A DNA stretch of 64,000 bases, from positions 1,240,001 through 1,304,000 of the forward strand of contig JAXQJY010000026.1 of NCBI GenBank assembly GCA_037042185.1. Direction: 5' to 3'. Positions 47,362 to 58,616 of the stretch are shown in pieces (within the stretch, counting starts at the first letter, position 1; every line of letters starts with the position of its first letter). This DNA comes from Sordariomycetes sp. S80-01Y (Eukaryota > Ascomycota > Sordariomycetes). The notes beneath the pieces were generated by a model. It worked only from the letters and a program-made list of their open reading frames with translations, was not told where the DNA came from and searched no databases. The position numbers were made by a program, and so were the translations under genes.

Positions 47362-47769
47362 CTTGCCGGGTTCGCAGTCGTGTGCTGACCACAATGGGCA
47401 TTCGTCGTGACGTCCAACTTGACTTCCCTCGACCGGTCGTTGTCGTAGCTGCCGCTAGCGGGCCCGGAACAATTTAATGCAGCCTCCGACTCGCGGTGCA
47501 CGGACCACCTCCGAAGACCGATTGCGACCACAAGGGCGACGACAACGTTCAGACGCAAGCTCCGACTTCTGTCCTTCCGCACTGGTGAATGTTATTCTCT
47601 CGTTCTTTGTTGGCACTCATCATCACTAACTTCCAGACGTGTGAGGGCGACCTTCTGCCGTCTGAACAACCCCAACGCGACCGAGCTATAGCGACTACAT
47701 CGTATTTGCTACCCAACAGCGTCTTCAATCGTTATCCCTGCCACCAACCACACGCCACGTCTCGACTCG
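47362..47769. promoter_or_regulatory. Divergent promoter, NDUFB3 / POP2
   Basis: 408 bp between the NDUFB3 start and the first ATG in the POP2 frame. Words such as cactaacttccag near 47624-47636 look like an intron branch site and acceptor, so POP2 may have a spliced 5' leader. Confidence 0.45.
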
Positions 47770-48594
47770 ATGAATAACCAAAATCCGAATCATCCGTATC
47801 CTCATCCTCCATACTAGGGACCACGTCGCCCACCTCCGTTCTACAACGGCACTCGGCAGCAGCGACAAGCCGAAGAAGACCGCTTGCTACGAGAACAGTC
47901 CCGTCAGCAAGGGCCAGCGCGAAGGCCTGAGAGCCATCCAAGGCCCGATACTTCTCGAGCGACTCCCTCTCAGACAACAGGGACCGCCAGCAGTTCAAGC
48001 ATCCGGCAGACGAGATCGCTCCAGCCTCCGGTCCTAGCCAACGGGTCATCGCATGCCCTGATACCACAGGCGTTATCGAGACTCTACGAGCAGCAAGGAC
48101 AGCAGCCTCGCGGATACAACCAGTCCTATACGCCGACTCAGAACCGAAGTCCGCAGCGCAGCTCTGCACTTGCATCGCCGCACACGCCTATCACTCGACC
48201 GCACTCCACGAATTTCCAGCTTTCTTCAGCTGTTTCGCCCAGCTCTTCTCACACTGCATCCCCCCCTCGACGTGACTTTCAACACGACTTCCCGAGCCCT
48301 TCTGTAACGCCAGGCCTGCCAGCATACAAGCCAGAGTACCCAGGCACAGAGTCAGTACAGAACGCGGAAGTTTGGAGACGGCAACAAGGAGCATCAGAGC
48401 AATCGTACGAGCCACGCAGAAACCGGCAGAGAAACAACCCCGAAAGGCGCACCAACCCAACGGTCTACAATCCACAGGCCACAAGTTTCACCCCGTCGCG
48501 ATCGAACCCGGCCAGCGGGCACGGACATCCATCGTGGGATTAGAGGCCCAACGATCACCAGCCATCGATTCCACGAGTATACGGACGCGGCAGC
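47770..48594 (+). other. Open, coding-like frame upstream of POP2 with two TAGs
   Basis: In the exact frame of POP2, 47770-48594 holds only two stops, both TAG (47815-47817 and 48541-48543). It starts with ATG (MNNQNPNHPYPHPPY), then has 241 open codons rich in Gln/Ser/Pro/Arg (FYNGTRQQRQAEEDRLLREQ, PAYKPEYPGTESVQNAEVWR), then 17 codons to the POP2 ATG. Such length and composition are unlike chance. It may be a former or alternative N-terminus of POP2, since yeast Pop2 also has a Gln-rich N-terminus. Alternatively, it may be a translated upstream frame in the leader, or two exons joined by splicing I cannot identify. Confidence 0.5.
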
Positions 48595-50106
48595 ATGCCA
48601 CCACAAATGCGCGGCTTCGGCGGCGCGGGGGCTCCATTCCCCCAACCTAGCTTCCCTTCACATGGCCAGCCGCAGGGAGGACCCTTGGGAGCAAGCCAAT
48701 ACTTGGGTGCCAACGCACAAATGGGACCATTCTCGGGGACAAACGGGAATGCATTTGGCGCCGGGCTGAACGGACCTGCAGGGTTTCCCGATACTGGGTT
48801 CGGGAGTCAGAGCGCGAGGATGGGTTTCGCACACGGTCCCGGAGCAGCGGGCATGCAATTACCACACCACGGCCAAGTACATCCCGGTCTGGGAGAAAAT
48901 CAGCCATTGAGACCACAAGCTCCCAACAAGGGGAGGATACGAGAAGTCTGGAAGCACAACCTGCAAGAGGAGATGGCTACCTTGAGAGACCTAGTGGACA
49001 AGTACCCGTTGATTGCTATGGTAAGTTCCGATCCTTATAGCGTACCTTCGACTTGCAGCTGACAATACCAGGACACCGAGTTCCCTGGCGTCGTCTCAAG
49101 GCCAATGGGAGCTTTCCGCGGCAAAAGTGACTACCATTACCAATGTCTCCGAACCAACGTGGACATGCTCAAGGTCATCCAAATCGGGCTATCCCTATTC
49201 AACGAAGACGGAGAAAGCCCTCCAGCACGGCCTCAATCAGGAACTACCATGGACCTGAACTCCCGTAGGATGGGCAACCAGGTCTTTCCCTGCTCGTGGC
49301 AGTTCAACTTCAAATTCTCCCTCACAGACGACATGTACAACGAGAAGTCGATTGAGTCGCTTCAGCAAGCCGGCATTAACTTTGACCTGCTTGAGCGCGA
49401 TGGTATCGACCCCCACGAGTTCGCGGCCTTATTGATCCCGTCTGGCCTGGTCTGTTTCGATAACGTGAGATGGATATCATTCCACGGAGGTTATGATTTT
49501 GGCTATCTGACCAAGCTGCTCATCTGCACGCCGCTGCCCAACGACGAGGTGGACTTCGATCACAAGATGAAGCTCTACTTCCCGAGCACATACGACGTCA
49601 AGCACCTGATGAAGCACGTCGTTAGGCTGCACGGTACAGGGCTCCTCACACCCCAGGATCCTTCAATTGTCGAGATCCTCCAGAAGTTCGAGCACAAGTC
49701 AGGGCTTGAGAACATCGCGGAGGCGCTCAAGGTCAAGCGCGTCGGTGCCGCTCACCAGGCCGGCTCCGATTCTCTGCTTACAGGTCGCTGCTTCTTCCAA
49801 ATTCGGGAGAAAATCTTCAACGGCGAGATCCCCGATGAGCACATCGGCAAGATCTGGGGTCTTGGCGTGCCTGACACTGGCCTTCTCATGGCGTCCATGA
49901 TGAACCAGCAGGCCGAAGCGAACCAGAACGGCAACAACCAGAACGGCGCGCCCAGCACGCCCCAGACCGCCCACACTGGGTTAGCTACCACGCCAGGCCC
50001 TGCCTCGCAGAGCCACAACACCAACGGCATGTCGAATATGGGTCCCATGACGCCCGGTGGCGGCGGTGGGGTGTTTGGCTCCTTCGCCTTCGGTAGCAAC
50101 AGGTAG
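48595..50106 (+). CDS. POP2: CCR4-NOT deadenylase subunit Pop2/Caf1
   Basis: 486 aa in two exons: 48595-49020 and 49072-50106; the 51-nt intron has GTAAGT, GCTGAC and ACCAG. The N-terminal 115 residues are Gly/Pro/Gln-rich. The DEDD nuclease domain follows: D143 and E145 in MDTEFPG (formed across the splice), D284 in YDFGYL, and D375 in HQAGSDSLLT, equivalent to the four metal ligands of human CNOT7. The C-terminal tail is Asn/Gln/Gly-rich. It shortens mRNA poly(A) tails in the cytoplasm as part of CCR4-NOT. A loop between motifs carries a Pro-rich insertion (DGESPPARPQSGTTMDLNS), common in filamentous fungi. The frame upstream is unusually open (separate entry), so the true N-terminus may be longer. 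Confidence 0.93.
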
Positions 50107-50465
50107 AAGTCTGTCTCGCCAAACGGATGCGAAGAGTTCCTTCGCAGGGCCAGCTGAACATTGGCAGCAGATGACTGATGGGAGGATTATAACGCTGTGC
50201 GGCGGACCAGATAGGAACGGTCCGCTGACAACGTATGTTTGCTTTTGTACAGTAAGGAGGTCAAGGCACATGGAGTGAAAGGGCGGAGCTCCGGCATGGG
50301 TAGATTATGTTCATTGGGAATGATGCATTCTGCGTTCTCTTTTCTCTGATGATACCCCAGTCCCGTGCAAGTGAAACAATAAGCCAAGTTGACCCGATTA
50401 CCACGCTGTAAACTCCGTCGAAAAGCAGATGCCGATGATTTCCCCTATCCGCGTGATTGTGGGCC
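50107..50465. other. 3' intergenic, POP2 / FYV10 convergent
   Basis: 359 bp between convergent stop codons; no gene seen. Confidence 0.5.
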
Positions 50466-51746
50466 CTAAGTTATATATGCCCTCTTCAAGTCGTCGATGT
50501 GATACGTCTTCTCATCAGCTACATTCTTCACCACATCCGTCGGCAGTCCAAGCTTCCTTGCCTCGTCGAGCAGCTGCTGCCGTCCCCTCACACGGCCGTC
50601 CGGGAACATCCTGAGGTCGGTGAGGACGTGGCTCTTTGTGTGGTGCGCATAGGGCACGTGGGCGGCCAGGTCGTTCAGCTCGGTCGAGCAGATGGGGCAC
50701 ACGCCTCTGTGGCCGCCCACAGCCGGCGGCGGACTGGCGAGGTTCTGGGACTTGTTGTTCCGCTGCGGGGCGTGGCACAGCGGCGTCTTGAGGGCCGACA
50801 GACCGGACGACAGGGCGATGTGCAGCAGCGGGCGGTCGGTGATGGACAGCAGCGAGTGGTGCGTCTTGGTGAAGAGGGTTGCCAGCTCGGGCCACCGTGG
50901 TGCGTAGAGACTGGTGTAGACCTCTGCGCCGCGGTTGGTGGGCGGGGCGGCAAGGAGGCCGCAGGCGCGCTGGACTTCGGTCGGGTGGGTTTGCCGTGCC
51001 GGTATGAGGTGCTTCTTGAGGTGGGTGATGGCCTCGGGCAGCTTGTCGGCGCGCAGGAGCTCGATGTACTGCTGGAAGCGGAGCTGGAACTCGAGCTTGC
51101 TCTCCATCTTGCGCAGCTCCTTCTTGTTGTCGGCGCACCATGCCAGGGCGCCGCTGACGTTGCCGGCGTGCAGCTCCTCGACGATCTTTCCCTGCCGCTG
51201 GAAGGTCTGCACGTCCACGAGGGCCTGCACGCCCTTGTCCTCGGCGAGCTTCTCGGCGCTGCCCTGGAAGCCCTTGCGCAGCATGTAGTCCACCACCAGC
51301 CGGTCGAGCCTCTTCCTGCTCCAGGCCTCGTACTTGACGTCGTCGACCGTGTGCATGCCGTACAGCTCCTCGAGGTGCGACAGCCGCGCGCCCACGTCGT
51401 CGTGCAGCCTGGCCTCCTCGTCGGCGTAGTCGGTGAGCTTGCGCTTGACGCCGCGCATGCGCGTCAGCATGGCGTTGACGTTCTTGAGGACGTCGGCGGG
51501 CGTGGCCTGGCCGGCGAGCGAGGACGTCGTGATCTCCTTGAGGGTGTTGCGCAGCGCCGTGGTGTCCTTCTCGATGGTGAAGTGAGCGGAGCGGAAGGTC
51601 TTTCGGAGGAGCTCGTTGGGAACCCGCAGGAGCGGTTGGTCCTAGGAACGGGACGTCAGCATCGCAGTTGGAGACTGGGTGGCGGCTGGGCTTACAAGGA
51701 GGAGATGGTCATTGTGCTTGATGATGGAGTGTTCGTGGTCGGCCAT
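50466..51746 (-). CDS. FYV10: GID/CTLH ubiquitin ligase subunit Fyv10/Gid9 (MAEA)
   Basis: 408 aa in two exons: 51746-51696 (MADHEHSIIKHNDHLLL) and 51641-50466, with a 54-nt intron (GTAAGC..GATGCTGAC..CCTAG). After an N-terminal helical region come LisH (RLDRLVVDYMLRKGFQGSAE), CTLH and CRA segments. The C-terminal degenerate RING has CPICSTEL followed by HVPYAHH and ends LKRAYIT. Fyv10/Gid9 pairs with Rmd5/Gid2 as the RING module of the GID E3 ligase, which degrades gluconeogenic enzymes in yeast and other targets elsewhere. The length is close to human MAEA (396 aa). The conserved end followed by TAG again shows TAG used as a true stop. Confidence 0.93.
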
Positions 51747-52646
51747 GGTTGGTAGTGTCGTGGAGGCCTAGCCTCCAAATTCGAGCACGGAGAGACCGGT
51801 TCTGTGATTCAACGAAAAGTACACAGGGTTTGACTGGCAGCTCAGTCGGTGATCAGTGTACAGACCTGCGGAAGAGGTTGCGCTGTAGCCGGTCGTCGGC
51901 GGTTGACGTCGTTCGCTATCGTTATCGGAGCTTATCGCGGGAGTTAGTACTTATCGCAGGTGGGGAGTTCGACGACTTGGTAGCCGCCCCCGTTCTTGAC
52001 ATCCAACTGGCCCTTTGCTACCCGTCAACATTGAATGTGGAGACATGAATACCAGAGTTTGGTTTGTCTCCCTCAAGATAACTATGTTACGCAAGATGGT
52101 CAAACTCTTTACTAAGCTGCCTTGGTTAGTTCGGGAAGAACCGCCCTCTGGTGCCGCCTTGCCGTGCCTCTGCTGAGCACGTGCTGCTATTCGCATAGAC
52201 TTAGTAGTGCGCAAGTGATTTTGTTCGTGCAGCTAATGGAATGAACATGTTGATAAAGTCTTACTGAAATGGATTTCACCACATGGCCAATGTACTACTA
52301 TTAGAACTGGTGCTGTCAGTCTAGCAGGAAAAGAATCACGGGTCTGTTGCAAGAAGCCAGCAACCAGGATGGTCACTCATGGCGGATGATAATGTCCTAG
52401 TCATTTCTAATTGACTGCTTCGTAAGTTCGTGATTCTATGCTATGAATGCTCTCTGGGAGGAGCCAACATGCTGGACGTAAACCACCAGATCACCGCATC
52501 AACTGGGTGATACTCCGACACTTTAGGCTCATCTACCTGTGCGGTGTATAAAACGCCAAGGAACGACTGTTCAAGGCTCCTACTAACCCCTGAAATTCCA
52601 CTGAACTCCATCATGACCTTTGCTTATACGTCCGACAAGTCCTGGC
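51747..52646. other. Intergenic with TATA-like element at 52547
   Basis: 900 bp. FYV10 promoter lies at the left. At 52547-52553 a TATAAAA word is followed 60 bp on by an ATG (52613) opening a 27-codon frame that ends at 52696, antisense to the 3' end of the next gene. It may mark an antisense or short transcript; no protein family is seen. Confidence 0.4.
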
Positions 52647-54345
52647 TCACCTCAGCTCAACAGACGGGAAGAACCTTGGTCCGGCAAACCCCTTAGCCAT
52701 CACCGATTGAATATCGATATTGCAGCTCGGGTCGTGATGGGAGTTCCACATTTTCAACAAAATGTACCGTCCTGACACCGGCGGATCGAAGCGAATAGTA
52801 CAGGTGCTCTTCTTCTTCTCGATGAAGAATCGCGCATGCGGCGCCAGCAGCTCCCCCTCCGATAACCGGGACGATTCTTGAGAATAAGGCGCTGGAGTCG
52901 GAACATCCCACAAGTCAGTTGGCGGCATGGGGGTCAGGTCCCCAAGAGCACGGTTCGTCCACACGTAATTGTCATCGTCGTGGTCGTGATTATGAGGTTC
53001 GTCATCGTCGTCGTCGTCGGAGTAGGCATCCTCGAAGGGCAGTGAGCCTATTCTATTAGGCGCGCGGCGTCGGCGAGCACCATCACCTTCGCCGTCATCT
53101 TCGTCGCTGCACTCCGTCGAGACCCCAACGTTGGGCTGACCGGCTGTGAACTCTGGCGGCATCTGCGCAATGCGATAGTCGTCGTCATCACCCCGATAGC
53201 GTTGTCTTCGGGGCGTGTCTGCGCCGAAACGGACATCTCCGCCGTCGTTTCGTCGAAGTGTGAATCTACGACGAGGCGGCTCACCGTCGCCGTCGTTGCG
53301 CGATGCCCTGGGCATCGCGGCGTATTGAATTTGATACTGTGCTGTTCGTTGCAAGATCTCGTCTGAGTGCATGGCAACGAAGACCATTCCTTCCCTTATT
53401 CTAAGACAAGTCAGCGAAAAGAACCCAAACTAATGTGGGGGGAACATACGGGTGAGAGTAGTTCATCGAGGTAGGGCCTTTGATGAGTAACTCCTTCAAA
53501 GTGAAAGGTGTGTCCCCTTGATGGCGCAGCACAATATTGCAACGGTTCCCCTTGGTACAATATACGGAGGAGTCGTTCTTCAAGATGTTCTCGACCGCGT
53601 ACGCGAACTCGTTGGAAAACATGCCGCCATCACAGCTCACCATTTCCATCCTTAACTGACCAGGGTGAACCTGGCCAAATTTGCCATACCGGAGAGGTGC
53701 TTGCTTGCGGCGTGACCGCTCAGAGTCCAGCTTCCGCCGTTTGCTGCGGCGAGTGTCGTCAGCGAGGTCGGATGGACGGTGCGGTGGCGGTGAGTTCCGT
53801 GGCGGCGTCAAGTGGCTTGCCAAGTTTGCGTATGCGTTCGTTGACTCTAATAAAGCTCGAAGGTGCGAGTTGGCTTGGTCGAGGGAGCGATCCCACCGAT
53901 CAGGCACGTCCTCGCTCCCGGCCTCCAGCCAAGAACGGCTACGCCCGGACGCATTCGTATTTATACTTGAACCTGCCGGATCCCACGTATTATCAAGGAA
54001 ATGCCTAAACTCCCGGAGCGTCGACGAAGACGACTGACCGTCTAGCGAGCGAAGCTCATCGCTGAGGCTATTGACTTGGCTTTCGGCCTCGTTCGAGTTC
54101 GAAGCAAAAGAGCGGTGGTGGCCTTCTTGAGTCCGCGGCTGGCTATCGAGGTTGCGTATCCGTTCAGCTCTGGTCTCGGCTGCTACTGTCCACCACCTTC
54201 GAGAAGACGCCGGGGACGTATTATCTCGCTCTCGAGACGCGGCGAGAGATCGCAGGGAAGGGAGGCGGGGAGGGGCACCAGATGGACGGCTCTCGTTTGG
54301 TTCCCGGGAGCGCCGCCTGTTGGAGCGGCCAGAGCCTGAGAACAT
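52647..54345 (-). CDS. Unknown fungal protein, split beta-rich domain
   Basis: 549 aa in two exons: 54345-53450 and 53400-52647. The 49-nt intron has GTATGT, GCTGAC and TCTTAG. Residues 1-210 are disordered (Ser/Arg-rich, with KRRKL like a nuclear signal). Then comes a beta-rich block (LRYGKFGQVHPGQLRMEMVS, YCTKGNRCNIVLRH, PFTLKELLIKGPTSMNYSHP). A long acidic insert with an Asp/His run (DDDDDDEPHNHDHDDD) separates it from a closing block (ARFFIEKKKSTCTIRFDPPV, GRYILLKMWN). Together the blocks look like a galactose-binding/discoidin-type beta sandwich interrupted by a loop, as in DOC-like ligase subunits. This fold call is an inference from strand patterns. Confidence 0.68.
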
Positions 54346-55583
54346 TATAGTTGCAGAGCTAACGGCGGGCGGCTCAGAAGTTGGGGTTTATTCTTGTTGA
54401 GATGCGCTGGGCGATGTCATCAAGCTTGGTCGTCACAATGGCGAGGCTGCCAAGTGGAGACGACGTCACGCGCTGTCTCTAGCGAACGAGGCGGTCGGTT
54501 GCCGGTGCCGTACCAAAGCTCTCTTTGCGATTTAGTGTCTGTTGAGAGGGAGGTGGTGAATTGTGCACGCGGCTTCGGTCGTCGTCGGTCGTGGGGGGAA
54601 ATGGTTGGTCGTGCTCGACCTGCAGTACGAGGTAAGCGTACTACGATGGACAGTGGCAGCGGCTAGACGACGACGTCGCAGCGGGAGGCGATAACAGCAA
54701 CAGCGGCCCGTGAAGTTGAAGTAACGTCGCAAAGGGCTCCTTCATGGCATCAGGAAGGGTCGAGGAGACGCTGGGCTGGCATGGCTGGCGGGTTCTGCAG
54801 CTCGTGTCGGTTGCGATGAGAGAGGAGCGTTTCCGTGGCCCAGAGGTGTCGAGATGCCGTACTATCGACGTGCCCGGCTTGCAGGGGTTCGAAGTGAGGT
54901 CAGCGGTACCCCCCACTGAGCAGTCACATGACCTTTCCACGAATCCCTCGGCTGGAGCTGCCAGGCTAAAGTCGCGTTGTTTCAGAGATGACTCAGTGAA
55001 CCGGAACGCTGTCACACAATCTTGCGGCTCTCGCACGGCCATTTGACGTCGTTCTCGGGGCGGATGATGAACACGATCCAGCGATGTGGTGATGCTTGCC
55101 TGCTTCCACAGCCCGTAGAGTGTACCTCCCCCCACACCCATTGTTAGTGCATGCGAGGGTACCTTTCTATCTGCATCCTAGCGCACGGCACCTTTCCGCT
55201 CTCCTCCAATGACGCTCCACCCTCGTGCAATCTGGGCACTAGCCTTATCCAGTTAGCTCGCTTGTGTTTCCCAACCTCAGCAGAAGTTCACTGAGTTGGT
55301 CGCCATCAACGACGCTCATCAACGTCACAACCGTCGCCCAACCCGCCCCCTTGCTGATTCCAACGGAGCTTCAATCGCATTGTGCCCGGCACTCGATTCG
55401 CACATGAATTTCTGAGGCGCGCTCAGGTCCACAACGGCGGCGCATCGCGCCAGCAGCCTTCACTGCTCACTCCAAGTTTCGCTCTCAACTCAAACGCGAT
55501 TCACCTCACATCAGCGCGAGACCCTCTGGACGTCCCTCTGCCTACGGTCTCTTCATCTCCTCCACCTTGGCTCAACGTGCACG
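54346..55583. promoter_or_regulatory. Divergent promoter, unknown gene / AOS1
   Basis: About 1.2 kb between divergent starts. Open frames are present on both strands but none has support (see rejected items). Confidence 0.45.
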
Positions 55584-57454
55584 ATGGATCAACAGCAACA
55601 ACCACAGCAGGACCCCTCTGCGCCTCAACAGATGTCCGGCGCGAACGCCCTCAACGGCAACATGCCGTCCGTGGACGCCAACGGCAATTTCCTTGACCCC
55701 AACGCCATGCAAGGCATGATGAACAACGGCGGCATGATGAATGGGCAGAATTACATGGTTGATCCCTCAATGGGAGGGATGAATGGCTTCATGCCCATGG
55801 GCAATGAGCAGCTGATGCTGCCGCTCATGCAACAGCCCAATGGCCACTCCCAGGCGCCTCAACCCCCCAGGAATCTCAACGCAGGTGAGCAGGTTTCCCC
55901 TGTCGCACTCAAGAGGAGCCCATACAGTCCAGTAATTGACCATTGACAGATGAAATCGCCCTCTACGATCGCCAAATCCGCTTATGGGGCGTCGCCGCCC
56001 AAGCGAAGATACAGTCCGCCTCCATCCTCCTCATTACCCTCAAATCGCTCTCATCCGAAATCGCCAAGAACCTCGTCCTCGCCGGCATCAGCTCGCTAAC
56101 CATCCTCGACGACGCGCCCGTCAGCGAAGCCGACCTGGGCGCCGGTTTCTTCCTATCCGAAGCCGCGGCCGAGGCTGGCGACCCTTCCGCGATCATCGGC
56201 AAGAATCGCGCCGAGACCGCGCTGCCCTTCATCCAGAAGCTGAACCCAAGGGTGCAGGTAAAGGTCGACACGGAGGGCGTCACACAGAAGGGCAGCAGCT
56301 ACTTCGGCAGCTTCGACGTCGTCATCGCCACAGACCTCCAGCCGGACAGCCTCTCTCTCATCAACACCGCCACCCGCGTCTTCAAGAAGCCCTTCTACGC
56401 TGCCGGCACCTACGGCCTGTACGGCTTCATCTTCAGCGACCTCATCGAGCATGACTTTGTCATCACGCGAGACCAGGGCAATGTGCCCACCAAGCCCAAG
56501 CCCGAAACCCGGACGCGCTCCATCATCGACGTCCAAACTCACAAGGAGGCCAGCAAGACCATCGAGAGCGTCACGAAGAAGGAGCTCTACTCGACATGGC
56601 TGCTCGCGTCCGACGGCGCCTCCCTCCCCGAGGATCTGCTCAAGTCCCGTCGCCGTCTCCGCGCCCTCTCACCGGCGCTTTCTTGCCTACAAGCCCTCTG
56701 GACGTTCTCGTCCGTCTCAGCAAACAAGTTTCCCAGCACGCGGGACGATCTCAAGGAATTTACCCGTCTAGCCACCATCAAGCACAAGGCTCTCTCTCTC
56801 CCCGCCGAGACACTCACTCCCGAGTTCCTCAGAAGCTTCCTGCAGAACATGGGCAGCGAGATTGCCCCAGTCAGCGCTATTCTGGGCGGGCAGCTGGCGC
56901 AGGACGTTATTAACGTACTGGGCGGAAAGGAGCAGCCGATCCAGAACATGGTCATCTTCGACGGGGAGAGAATGGAGGCGAGCGTTCTGGCGCTGCACCC
57001 CAGCGGGCTTCTGGGTAGGGCCCAGCTCGAAGGAGGCGGCATGATGGGCGGACAGGACATGAGCATGGGAGGCATGGGAGGCATGGGAGGCATGGGAGGC
57101 ATGGGAGGCATGGGTTTCGATCCGAGTGCAATGGGCGGTTACCAAGGCGGCATGGACATGTCTGGCATGAACAACATGGCCGGCTTCCCTCAGGGCATGG
57201 CCGGCCTGAACGGACAGATGGACGCGAACTTCCAAGCTCCCCCTCCCCCTCAGCCCCAGCAGCAGAACGCTCCGCCCCAGGCCCAGCTTGCTCAGAACCC
57301 TGTCAGCGCTCAGCAAGCTCAGGAGCACGCCGCCGGCGGTTCGGCTGAGCCTGTTCAGCAAGCCCCGCCTCCCGAGCAGCCCAAGCCTGAAGAGAAGGCG
57401 CAGGCTGAGACTCAACCCGAGCCGCCAAAGGAACCCGAGGGCGCTGCTCAGTGA
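55584..57454 (+). CDS. AOS1: SUMO E1 subunit Aos1 with long low-complexity arms
   Basis: 601 aa in two exons: 55584-55884 and 55950-57454; the 65-nt intron is GTGAGC..TTGACAG. The ThiF/E1-like core starts right after the splice (ADEIALYDRQIRLWG), continues with SLSSEIAKNLVLAGISSLTI and ends near GGQLAQDVINVLGGKEQP. Aos1 partners Uba2 and supplies the adenylation-domain half; the catalytic Cys sits in Uba2. The core is the usual size (about 340 aa), but here it carries a 100-residue Gln/Asn/Met-rich N-terminal arm and a C-terminal arm of about 150 residues with Met-Gly-Gly repeats then Pro/Gln/Glu-rich sequence. The intron lies exactly at the arm-core boundary. A Ula1-type (NEDD8 E1) identity is less likely given the core start and length. 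Confidence 0.9.
57065..57109 (+). repeat. Nine-base coding repeat, 5 units (Met-Gly-Gly)
   Basis: Five perfect copies of atgggaggc encode (MGG)5 in the C-terminal arm of AOS1, a likely site of length variation. Confidence 0.95.
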
Positions 57455-58154
57455 TCTGTCGGTGCGTCGCTGGTAGGTTGGTTGACCGAACGGAATTCGG
57501 GGGATAAAGGCTGGAGTTTACAAAAGGAAGGAAATCTCATAACCGTGCTTCAGGACGCACTTAGGGCAATGTGGTCTCTGTGACAATATATGTATTATAG
57601 GTCGCTCCCGTCCGGGACAGGATAATGACATTGGCTTTTGCTCTTGCTCTTTCGGATTGGACCTTCCTAGTCTATCTTTGTACGAATCTTTCACTAATGC
57701 AAGTCACGTCACATAAGTACTGGGCAGCAAAGTATTTAATCGTCTGTATTCCCGGCCAGGATCCTCGTATCCAGAGGCTGAGGTCCGCAGCTATGTAAAG
57801 AAAGTCTCCCTTCTCGCAGAAAAGGAAACACAGCAAAACTTCATCGCCCTTTCCCGGGGCGTATGTTCATGCTGCGTGCGCAAATGTAAGCCCGTCCAGT
57901 AGCGTGTACACAAACTGGAAATCAATATTCTCAATCCAAAAACGCCGTTTTCCATGCTCCTCGCCTCTTGCCAGAGACGTATGTCCACGATGCCAGACAA
58001 AGGGAAAAGCAAAAGCAAGAAGAAGCTACCCATGGGGGTATATGGTAGCGTTGGTAGTGTAGCGGTACAAGTAAGTAGTGTAGCCAAAGGGAATTTGTCG
58101 TCCTTCGTGCGCGGAGGCGAGGTGTTTCTACTCCTCGTTGATGTGTGGTGCTGC
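57455..58154. other. 3' intergenic, AOS1 / RGG-protein side
   Basis: 700 bp. No supportable gene. Short open frames on minus lack motifs. Confidence 0.5.
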
Positions 58155-58616
58155 TCAAGGAAACTTCGTTTTCGGGTGCGGCCGTACTCTGAGGCGCTTC
58201 TTAATCGGTACGTCTGGCTCCGTTGGCATTTCACCCTCCTCGATGATCTTCCGCTTTTTTGAAGACTGTTGGGTCGAATGTGGCACCTCCTCGATTCGGC
58301 CCATGGTGTTGTTTGCATCTCCAATGTTGAGTCGTGGTGAAATCATCCATGACTCCGCAGGCGGAAGATTCCCCGTTGCTGTAAGGGAAGTGGCAGATGT
58401 GTTGCTAGGCTGGCCATTTGCGGCATTATCTGAGCACTGTCGATGTCGATCCAGGAAGCTCTTAAGTTGAGTCTGCTTCTTAGCTGTCTGCACTTCGTCA
58501 GACGTATATTGCTGGTTAATCCGGGAGGAATCCCGGTGCTCGTGCTTTGAAACAGTCTGCCGAACCCTCCCGGCGCTTTTCGCTCCCTTAGAACAAGGTT
58601 TCGGTTTCTCCTTCCT
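58155..58616 (-). other. Open C-terminal extension frame after TAG
   Basis: Directly after the TAG (58619-58617) that ends the RGG-rich protein, the same frame stays open for 153 codons to TGA 58157-58155. It reads RKEKPKPCSKGAKSAGR, then NQQYTSDEVQTAKKQTQLKS, and ends QSSKKRKIIEEGE and IKKRLRVRPHPKTKFP. Two clusters of basic residues look like nuclear signals. The composition is clearly protein-like. It may be added by readthrough, by splicing that uses this TAG as an acceptor, or it may be a former C-terminus cut off by a recent change. Confidence 0.55.

Noticed and set aside
54641-55141. Minus-strand frame starting MGVGGGTLYGLWKQASITTS, loosely like ATP synthase subunit e
   Set aside because: Only about ten residues resemble that family; what follows is not subunit-e-like and no upstream first exon fits in frame.
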